From contig PMYM01000223.1 of assembly GCA_003171235.1 (NCBI GenBank), positions 7,898-17,694 on the forward strand: a stretch of DNA of 9,797 bases, read 5' to 3'. This stretch comes from Phycisphaerales bacterium. GTDB taxonomy: Bacteria; Planctomycetota; Phycisphaerae; SM23-33. The notes below the pieces were generated by a model. The model was not told the origin of the DNA. It ran no database searches and saw only the letters and a list, made by a program, of their open reading frames with translations. This document shows positions 1 to 4,593 of this stretch, piece after piece (position 1 is the first letter of the stretch; every line of letters begins with the position of its first letter). Position numbers and translations under genes: made by a program.

Positions 1-702
1 GGCGGTCTTGCCCACGCCGGCCTCGCCCAGCAGCACCGGGTTGTTCTTGGTCCGCCGGCAGAGCACCTGCACCACGCGCTCGATCTCGTTGACCCGTCCG
101 ATGACCGGGTCGAGCTGGTCTGCGCGGGCCAGTTCGGTCAGGTCGCGGCCGAAGCTGTCCAGGGCCGGCGTCTTGCTCTTGGTCTTGGGGCGGGCATCCT
201 CGCCCCCGGCGCCCGGGGCCGCCGCCCCGGCGGCCTGCTGCTCGGGGGCGTCGCCTTCCACGCCGGCGCCCAGCAGGTTGAGCACCTCTTCCCGCACCTC
301 TTCGAGCTTCAGGCCCATGTTCATCAGCACCTGGGCGGCCACGCCTTCGCGTTCGCGCAGCAGGCCCAGCAGCAGGTGTTCAGTGCCCACGTAGTTGTGA
401 TTGAGATTCCGCGCCTCTTCGATGGCGTACTCGATGACCTTCTTGGCCCGGGGGGTGTGGGGCAGCTTGCCCATGGGCGGCACCATCTCCGGGCCGCTCT
501 TGACCAGCTTCTCCACCTCCATGCGCACCTTGTGCAGGTCCACGTCCAGGTTCTTGAGGACGTTGGCCCCCACGCCGGTGCCTTCCTTGACCAGGCCCAG
601 CAGGATGTGCTCGGTCCCGACGTACTCATGGCTGAAACGCTGGGCTTCGGTAGAGGCCAGGGCCATCACCTTGCGGGCGCGATCTGTAAACCGCTCAAAC
701 AT
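1..702 (-). CDS. clpC: ClpC-type ATP-dependent Clp protease ATP-binding subunit (5' part, cut by window edge)
   Basis: This is the N-terminal 234 residues of a Hsp100/AAA+ unfoldase that feeds substrates to ClpP in the cytoplasm. The protein opens with MFERFTDRARKVM, the classic ClpC start. Two Clp_N repeats follow, each with a YVGTEH(I/L)LLGL motif (about residues 28-38 and 104-114), joined by a KLPHTPRAKKVIEYAIEEA segment. An Ala/Gly-rich linker (about 146-180) leads into the first AAA+ domain, LDSFGRDLTELA...LDPVIGR, which ends in the Walker A motif GEAGVGKT at 226-233. The reading frame is open to base 1, so the gene continues outside the window. The start at 702 is supported by AGGGAG (715-710) seven bases upstream and by alignment to the family start. 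The long Clp_N pair distinguishes it from ClpX. ClpB is unlikely because the N-terminal motif is ClpC-like. Confidence 0.96.
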   Translation of the reverse strand, partial: MFERFTDRARKVMALASTEAQRFSHEYVGTEHILLGLVKEGTGVGANVLKNLDVDLHKVRMEVEKLVKSGPEMVPPMGKLPHTPRAKKVIEYAIEEARNLNHNYVGTEHLLLGLLREREGVAAQVLMNMGLKLEEVREEVLNLLGAGVEGDAPEQQAAGAAAPGAGGEDARPKTKSKTPALDSFGRDLTELARADQLDPVIGRVNEIERVVQVLCRRTKNNPVLLGEAGVGKTA

Positions 703-713
703 CTTTTGACTCC

Positions 714-735
714 CTCGCCGCCGATAGGCGGCGAG
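714..735 (-). repeat. 9-bp perfect hairpin in the clpC leader, touching the ribosome binding site
   Basis: CTCGCCGCC and GGCGGCGAG flank a four-base loop (723-726), a perfect 9-bp palindrome. On the clpC transcript its 3' arm ends inside the Shine-Dalgarno AGGGAG (715-710), overlapping its first two bases. It could be an operator for a dimeric repressor, or an RNA stem that modulates translation initiation. There is no T-run, so it is not a terminator of clpC. Confidence 0.5.
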
Positions 736-768
736 CCCGCCGATTCGCGTTCGCTCCTCGGCTGCTCA

Positions 769-797
769 ATTCTACGGTATATGGCGGGGCTATTCAA
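769..797 (-). promoter_or_regulatory. sigma-70-type promoter of clpC
   Basis: On the minus strand, TTGAAT (797-792) is followed after exactly 17 bases by TAGAAT (774-769). These are near-consensus -35 and -10 boxes with optimal spacing. Transcription would start near 762, giving a leader of about 60 bases before the ATG at 702. No CIRCE (TTAGCACTC-N9-GAGTGCTAA) is present in the leader, so HrcA control is not indicated. Confidence 0.65.
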
Positions 798-802
798 TTA
801 AG

Positions 803-1089
803 AGTATGAACCCGCGCCCTCCGCCAGTAAGTAATATCGTCCTGCCAACGGCATAAATTCATTCAAGAAACCGGAAACTCGCCCCTTCGGCGTGGCGGGA
901 CTGACCGAAAGTAATACGGCCTGGCGGGGAACGGGGACTGGTTTTTCCCCGGTTCGCCTGCAAATAACCCTCTGGGCGGGATATCGGCATCCCAGGCGAG
1001 CGATGGGTTTCGCGCCCGGCGGCCAGAACAGGCGGCTGGAAGCGGGCCTCTCTGGCAGCGATAATGCCCTGAGCCAATTACGCAGGGAG
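803..1089. other. Spacer between clpC and the DUF6786 gene, no gene supported
   Basis: This ~290-base stretch lies between the divergent clpC promoter and the start of the next gene. The frame of the downstream gene stays open back to a GTG at 892. However, that GTG has no Shine-Dalgarno sequence, and the 66-68 extra residues (Arg/Gly/Ser mixture, no signal peptide, no recognised motif) do not resemble the family N-terminus. An imperfect hairpin is visible around 928-960 (AACGGGGA against TCCCCGGTT). A lone GATAAT at 1060-1065 could be a -10 box, but no good -35 lies 16-18 bases before it. I see nothing else. Confidence 0.4.
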
Positions 1090-1095
1090 ATGCCA

Positions 1096-2220
1096 GTGGC
1101 GAGCTTTCAAGAAGACGCCGATTTCATCTCGCGCCACACCGAGCTGGTCGTGCTTGACGGGCGGCGTCCGGCCGTGGTGGCGGTGGCCCCGCTCTGGCAG
1201 GGCAGGGTGATGACTTCCAGCCCCACCGGGCCTGCCGGGGGGAGCCTGGGCTGGGTCAACAGGCCGTTCATCGAGTCGGGCCGGCGGAACACCGCCTTCG
1301 ACAACTACGGCGGGGAGGACCGCCTCTGGCTGGGCCCCGAGGCCGGCCAGTTCGCCCTGTTCTTCAAACCGGGAGACGGTTTCGACCAGTCGCTCTGGCA
1401 GACGCCGCCGGCCCTGCACGTCGGCCCCTTTGACGTCACCGGCCGGGGAAAGACCTCGCTCGCCCTGGCCGCTCGCTTGGCCGTCACCAACTACAGCGGC
1501 GCCACCTTCGAATGCGCCCTCCAGCGAATCATCGACGTGCTCACCCGCGACCGCATGGCCGCCGCCCTGGGCGTGACCATTCCGGCCGATCTTTCGGCCG
1601 TCGCTTTCAGCTCCGTCAACACCCTGGCCAATATCGGCCCGGACCCCTGGAAGCGCCAGACCGGTCTGCCCAGCCTGTGGCTGCTGGGCCAGTTCAACCC
1701 GTTGCCGGAAGGGTTTGTCATCGCCCCGCACCTGGGCGGCCCGCCCAGCAAGCGCGCCCCTATGCCCTTTGGCGAGTATTTCGGGGCGGTTCCCCCCGAG
1801 CGATTCGCCCTCAAGCGCGGCTATTCGCTGTTCAAGGTGGACGGGTGTTTCCGCTCCAAGATCGGCATCGCCCCCGGCCGGGCGTGCAACCTCATTGCCA
1901 GCTTCGACCCACGGGCCCCCATGCTGACGATCGTGCAGTTCAACCTGCCCTCCGCCGCCGCCATGCTGCCCTACGTCAACAGCCGATGGGAAGAGCAGCA
2001 AGACCCATTCGCCGGCGACGCTGTCAACAGCTACAACGACGGCGCGGGAGCGGAAAAGGGCTTCTACGAACTGGAGACCTCCAGCCCCGCCGCCCAACTG
2101 GGCGTCAATGAATCCATCATCCACGTCCATACCACCTTCCATTTCACCGGCCCGGCGAAACCCCTCTTCCGCCTGGCCGGCGACGTGCTGGGTGTGGACC
2201 TGAGGAAGGTGCGGTTCTAA
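1096..2220 (+). CDS. DUF6786 family protein of unknown function
   Basis: A cytoplasmic protein of about 374 residues with no signal peptide or membrane segment. The N-terminal half carries the pattern I associate with DUF6786: PLWQGRVMTS (about 32-41), GWVN (52-55), and the GGEDR-LWLGPEAGQFALFF block (72-90), followed by a Trp-rich stretch. The rest is beta-rich, ending in HTTFHF and a short tail. No catalytic role is established for the family. A carbohydrate-related beta-sandwich role is plausible but is inference. I chose the GTG at 1096 because AGGGAG (1084-1089) sits six bases before it, the same motif and spacing as the gene at 4594. The ATG at 1090 abuts AGGGAG with no spacer, and the GTG at 892 has no ribosome site. 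The next gene starts 113 bases downstream on the same strand, so co-transcription is possible. No promoter is convincing. Confidence 0.82.
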   Translation: MASFQEDADFISRHTELVVLDGRRPAVVAVAPLWQGRVMTSSPTGPAGGSLGWVNRPFIESGRRNTAFDNYGGEDRLWLGPEAGQFALFFKPGDGFDQSLWQTPPALHVGPFDVTGRGKTSLALAARLAVTNYSGATFECALQRIIDVLTRDRMAAALGVTIPADLSAVAFSSVNTLANIGPDPWKRQTGLPSLWLLGQFNPLPEGFVIAPHLGGPPSKRAPMPFGEYFGAVPPERFALKRGYSLFKVDGCFRSKIGIAPGRACNLIASFDPRAPMLTIVQFNLPSAAAMLPYVNSRWEEQQDPFAGDAVNSYNDGAGAEKGFYELETSSPAAQLGVNESIIHVHTTFHFTGPAKPLFRLAGDVLGVDLRKVRF

Positions 2221-2333
2221 GAATTTCGGCAAACGCGACGCTCAAGCAATCGAGTATTTGATTTGAATGAACAACTCCGCTCTTCCTTGAGAGTTAAACG
2301 GTAGGACCACTTCATCAATAAAGGAAAGGCACA

Positions 2334-3701
2334 ATGAACAGAATCGCTCTTCTTGCCGTCGTTTTGGCGTCGGCCCTGGCGGCGCTGGCCCAGCAGCCGG
2401 CCGGTTCACCCGCCGCCAGCCAGGCAGTCTCTGCTGACAGCGGCACGGAAATAACGGTCAAGGGGCCGCTGATCAGCGCCTTCCACTTCAAGGGCCAGAG
2501 GCTCGACGGCGAACTGGTGGTGTACGCCTTCGACGGGCCGCCGGAGGTCAAGATTACCCTGGACCAACTGCTGGACAAGTACTACCCCAAAGAAGGCAGC
2601 GTGAACGGCGACCAGGCAGTGGAGTTGATCAAGCAGATGGATGAAAAAGTCCGCTATTACGTTGAATGCACCGATCCCAAGATCAAGAGAGCCAAGGGGG
2701 GATATGAATGCGACTATGGCGCCTGGCTGGCCGAGGTGACGGGCAAGTTGGAGGTGAGAAACGGGAAGAACTGGATCGTCAACGCCAAGATCAATAGCGT
2801 GAAGCCCGGGCCGGATTTCAAGTATCCCCCCGAGCGCATGCTGCGGCCGAACAAGCCGTTTGTCATGCCCAAGGATCCGCCCATCGACCTGGCCATCGCC
2901 GACAAGTTGACCCTCAAGTGCGTGCCGATTCCGCCGGGCAAGTTCCTCATGGGCACGCCTTTCTACCAGTGGCCGCGCTACCAGGACGAGTGCCCGCACA
3001 AGGTCACGCTGAGCAAGATGTTCTACATGTCGGAAATCCCGATCACCCAGGAAATGTGGGAGGCCGTCATGGGGGCCGACAAGAACGTCAGCGACAACCG
3101 CGGCCCGCAGATTCCGGTTGAATTCAGCCCCATGCCCGACATCCGCGAGTTCTGCAAGATCCTCAGCCAGAAGAACAACCGCATCGTGCGCCTGCCCACG
3201 GCGGCGGAGATGGAATACGCCGCCCGGCTGGGCACTTCCTGCCCGGAGCCGCCCGAGAAGAACAAGAACGACTGGGTGCTGATCGGCCCGCCGCTGGTGT
3301 GGAAGGAAAAGGCCGCCGCGGTCAAGACCAAGCAGCCCAACGCCTGGGGCCTGTACGACGTCTTCACCGAGGCCAAGGTGGCCGTCAGCGATTGGAAGGC
3401 CTACAACGGCCCGGCCGAGGAAGTTGACCCCCAGGGCGCCAAGCTGGAAGACAGCATCGTCAGCCGCTCGATCCTCAAGCCCAAGAAGCCCGTGCCCGAC
3501 ATGATAATGAACGGCAAGTACCCGGCCATTCATAAGGCGGTGCTGGGCGGCGGCATGAAGTGCCGCCCCGGCAGCCATGACCGTTACACCGAGGACGGCT
3601 GCGACGGCATCAACGGCGATCAGTGGGTGGGCATCTTCCGCATAGTGGCCGAGTCGGGCGCGCCGACTTCGGCCTCAGCTCCGACGGCGGCCCCCAAGTA
3701 G
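2334..3701 (+). CDS. Secreted SUMF1/FGE-PvdO-like domain protein, probably catalytically degenerate
   Basis: 455 residues. An N-terminal Sec signal (MNRIALLAVVLASALAALA, cleavage near Ala19) sends it across the inner membrane. Residues about 25-185 form an N-terminal region I do not recognise. From about 188 onward the protein follows the formylglycine-generating enzyme/PvdO fold: KCVPIPPGKFLMGTP, then ITQEMWEAVMG, then RLPTAAEMEYAAR (286-298), NAWGLYDV (336-343), GGGMKC (Cys410) and a closing FRIV (435-438). The usual GNVWEW that follows the GLYD segment is replaced by an unrelated sequence. Only one Cys (Cys410) sits where FGE has its catalytic Cys pair; the next, Cys423, is too far away. 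True sulfatase activation is therefore unlikely, and a structural or glycan-binding role is more plausible. Start: AAGGA at 2321-2325, eight bases before the ATG. No clear promoter is visible in 2221-2333, so it may be read through from the DUF6786 gene. Confidence 0.85.
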   Translation: MNRIALLAVVLASALAALAQQPAGSPAASQAVSADSGTEITVKGPLISAFHFKGQRLDGELVVYAFDGPPEVKITLDQLLDKYYPKEGSVNGDQAVELIKQMDEKVRYYVECTDPKIKRAKGGYECDYGAWLAEVTGKLEVRNGKNWIVNAKINSVKPGPDFKYPPERMLRPNKPFVMPKDPPIDLAIADKLTLKCVPIPPGKFLMGTPFYQWPRYQDECPHKVTLSKMFYMSEIPITQEMWEAVMGADKNVSDNRGPQIPVEFSPMPDIREFCKILSQKNNRIVRLPTAAEMEYAARLGTSCPEPPEKNKNDWVLIGPPLVWKEKAAAVKTKQPNAWGLYDVFTEAKVAVSDWKAYNGPAEEVDPQGAKLEDSIVSRSILKPKKPVPDMIMNGKYPAIHKAVLGGGMKCRPGSHDRYTEDGCDGINGDQWVGIFRIVAESGAPTSASAPTAAPK

Positions 3702-3722
3702 CACCAGCCCGTGGGAATAGTG

Positions 3723-3743
3723 GCACGGCCGTCTCGGCCGTGC
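3723..3743. repeat. Perfect 9-bp palindrome with 3-base loop, after the SUMF1-like gene
   Basis: GCACGGCCG-TCT-CGGCCGTGC lies 22 bases after the stop codon at 3701. It is strong enough to act as a 3'-end stabiliser or terminator stem, but no T-run follows on either strand. Its GCAC..GTGC arms and short loop resemble the other palindromes in this spacer, suggesting a dispersed repeat. Confidence 0.6.
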
Positions 3744-3781
3744 AGATACTTGGACCAATTTAGGATTACGTATTGACAACG

Positions 3782-3831
3782 TCAGGATTGCGCAGGTTTG
3801 AGCCTGTGCAACCGGCAAACCCCAATCCTGA
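3782..3831. repeat. Nested inverted repeat with inner GCGCAGG/CCTGTGC hairpin
   Basis: The outer arms TCAGGATTG (3782-3790) and CAATCCTGA (3823-3831) are perfect 9-bp complements. Inside, TTGCGCAGG (3788-3796) and CCTGTGCAA (3803-3811) pair around a 6-base loop with a single G-T wobble. The two stems share bases 3788-3790, so they compete there. The inner hairpin is a near copy, in inverted orientation, of the palindrome at 4436-4458. Confidence 0.55.
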
Positions 3832-3835
3832 GCCG

Positions 3836-3880
3836 TTCTGGCCAAGCCAGAAAGCAGAACACAATCAGGCCCACAGGGCC
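3836..3880. repeat. Two small adjacent hairpins
   Basis: TTCTGGC-CAA-GCCAGAA (3836-3852) is a perfect 7-bp stem with a 3-base loop. GGCCC-ACA-GGGCC (3868-3880) is a perfect 5-bp stem with a 3-base loop. They continue the run of stems that begins at 3723 and ends just before the inverted-end element. Confidence 0.5.
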
Positions 3881-3884
3881 GGTG

Positions 3885-4206
3885 AGAATTTAGCCGGGGG
3901 CGAAGCAAGCACGGCGCAGCCGTGCGCCGCGCAGCCCCCGGAAAAAGCATCCCACAACGCAGAGCGAACGCCTGGACCTGCGCGCGAAGCTCATCCTGCT
4001 CGCGATGCCGTGGAGACCTTTCAATCAGACTTGGCCCGCATAGCGCTGTTGCCTCAGCACCTCTTCCAGCGTAATCACACCACCGGCAGGAAGAACGGAG
4101 CCCCCTGGGCGGTCGGGCCACTGCCTCTGGTCCGTTGCCCAGGCCGTTGCCGGGGGCTGCGCGTCCCTCGCTTTCGCTCGGGCCGCTCCACCCCCGGCTA
4201 AATTCT
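3885..4206. mobile_element. 322-bp element with 57-bp terminal inverted repeats, no transposase (MITE- or REP-pair-like)
   Basis: The left end (3885-3941) and right end (4206-4150 on the other strand) are both 57 bases and align without gaps. The outer 16 bases, AGAATTTAGCCGGGGG, are identical, and so are the inner 14, CGCGCAGCCCCCGG. The 27 bases between are diverged. Within each end a 48-base segment (3894-3941 and 4150-4197) folds back on itself through CCGGGGG/CCCCCGG. The 208-bp core (3942-4149) encodes no recognised protein. No clear target-site duplication is visible outside the ends. It may be a non-autonomous element or two inverted repetitive extragenic palindromes trapping a spacer. 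Mobility is inference. Confidence 0.5.
4150..4197 (-). ncRNA. Possible structured RNA hairpin with GAAA tetraloop and tandem G-A pairs
   Basis: Read on the minus strand, this 48-base segment folds symmetrically into 22 paired positions closed by a GAAA loop, with no bulges. Sixteen positions are Watson-Crick, one is a T-G wobble and all five remaining ones are G-A mismatches. Two of those are a tandem GA/AG beside the loop (CCC-GA-GC-GAAA-GC-GA-GGG). GNRA loops and tandem sheared G-A pairs are typical of functional RNA helices. No promoter or known RNA family was identified, so transcription is unproven. Confidence 0.3.
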
Positions 4207-4348
4207 AGCCAACCCTTCGGGCCTGGATGAGCCTCTCCCTGCGCCACTCTGCAATTGCCCAGATCCTCCCGTGGTCCTGTAGGAACCGATAAGCCTCGCC
4301 AGATGCATTTCCATTTGTGCGTACAGGCCGGAAACGCTTTCCACTCAT
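4205..4348 (-). CDS. Possible 47-residue small protein ending in the inverted repeat
   Basis: An ATG at 4348 opens a 47-codon frame with a basic, Arg/Trp-rich product beginning MSGKRFRPVRTNG and ending ERLIQARRVG. Its TAG stop (4207-4205) lies at the edge of the right terminal repeat of the 3885-4206 element. The same frame continues for another 59 codons past this TAG to a TGA at 4027-4025, including VITLEEVLRQQRYAGQV. No good Shine-Dalgarno sequence precedes it (only GGGTGG) and no family is recognised. It may be a small gene, the remnant of a longer gene broken by the element, or chance. Confidence 0.22.
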   Translation of the reverse strand: MSGKRFRPVRTNGNASGEAYRFLQDHGRIWAIAEWRRERLIQARRVG

Positions 4349-4387
4349 GATGTGGCCACCCAATCTTAAACCGCTTTAGCCTTTAAT

Positions 4388-4480
4388 CCCGTAATGCCTC
4401 AGTTACGGGGGGGAGGACAAGATAGGTTCTTTGGAGGCACAGGTTTTCAACCTGCGCCCCCAACTCCCTGCAACTGAGGC
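4388..4480 (+). promoter_or_regulatory. Two competing stem-loops upstream of the large secreted enzyme gene
   Basis: CCCGTAA (4388-4394) pairs with TTACGGG (4403-4409) around an 8-base loop. That loop and 3' arm contain GCCTCAGTT (4396-4404), which is also a perfect 9-bp complement of AACTGAGGC (4472-4480). The two stems cannot form together, the arrangement seen in attenuators and riboswitch expression platforms. The long stem encloses the 4436-4458 palindrome. No ligand domain or terminator T-run is recognised, and the 4594 promoter may lie downstream, so a regulatory role is speculative. Confidence 0.2.
4436..4458. repeat. Palindrome related to the hairpin at 3788-3811
   Basis: CAGGTT (4440-4445) pairs with AACCTG (4449-4454) around a TTC loop, extended past one A-C mismatch by GGC/GCC. 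Its reverse complement contains GCGCAGGTT and CCTGTGC, matching the 3790-3809 hairpin (GCGCAGG..CCTGTGC) except in the loop. Two copies within 650 bases suggest a dispersed repeat family. Confidence 0.5.
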
Positions 4481-4543
4481 GTTGCCTAATCCCGGCCTAA
4501 CCGCGCGGCTCAGGCCACATTTGTCATGCATGCTAAGGCCCTG

Positions 4544-4573
4544 GCTGGCCCAGGCCGCTAGAATGTGGCCAGC
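4544..4573 (+). promoter_or_regulatory. Possible -10 box and flanking inverted repeat for the gene at 4594
   Basis: TAGAAT at 4559-4564 is the same -10 hexamer used by the clpC and LamG/PEP-CTERM gene promoters, and lies 29 bases before the ATG. No acceptable -35 sits 15-19 bases upstream. GCTGGCC (4544-4550) and GGCCAGC (4567-4573) flank it as a 7-bp inverted repeat, which could be an operator or an activator site compensating for the missing -35. Confidence 0.25.
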
Positions 4574-4593
4574 GCCTTCACAGGGAGACAGCG

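Larger units (their letters stand above)
3702..4593. other. ~890-bp gene-poor spacer rich in hairpins and inverted repeats
   Basis: No convincing coding frame crosses this stretch. It holds, in order: a GC-rich palindrome (3723-3743), a nested hairpin (3782-3831), two short hairpins (3836-3852 and 3868-3880), a 322-bp element with 57-bp inverted ends (3885-4206), a possible 47-codon minus-strand frame (4205-4348), a pair of mutually exclusive stems (4388-4480), a palindrome related to the one at 3788-3811 (4436-4458), and the leader of the gene at 4594. Base composition is more mixed and less GC-rich in 4210-4440 than in the flanking genes. It could be a cluster of dispersed palindromic repeats, a decayed mobile element, or a structured non-coding RNA. 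Confidence 0.55.

Noticed and set aside
714..735. CIRCE operator for HrcA upstream of clpC
   Set aside because: The palindrome is CTCGCCGCC with a 4-base loop, not TTAGCACTC-N9-GAGTGCTAA.
376..801. Plus-strand frames over the clpC region
   Set aside because: The minus strand reads an unmistakable ClpC N-terminus with promoter and Shine-Dalgarno sequence; the plus-strand products are shadows.
1078..2232. A 384-codon minus-strand frame opposite the DUF6786 gene
   Set aside because: It is a GC-driven shadow. The plus strand carries recognisable conserved motifs (WQGRVMTS, GGEDR, LWLGPE), while the minus product is Gly/Val/Glu-biased without motifs.
2406..3578. A 390-codon minus-strand frame opposite the SUMF1-like gene
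   Set aside because: The plus strand encodes a signal peptide and SUMF1-type motifs; the opposite frame has Leu/Gly/His-rich shadow composition.
3723..3743. Rho-independent terminator of the SUMF1-like gene
   Set aside because: The stem is strong but no T-run follows on either strand, so I list it only as a palindrome.
3770..3900. Integron attC site or attachment site
   Set aside because: The stem-loops lack the RYYYAAC/GTTRRRY ends and no integrase gene is present in the window.
3773..4201. A 142-codon plus-strand frame over the same spacer
   Set aside because: It mirrors the repeat element, has a Pro/Ala/Arg-biased product, lacks a Shine-Dalgarno sequence and has no recognisable domain.
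3675..4247. A 190-codon open frame on the minus strand across the hairpin-rich spacer
   Set aside because: It runs through both inverted repeats, its composition is that of translated GC-rich palindromes, it overlaps the end of the SUMF1-like gene, and it shows no motif.
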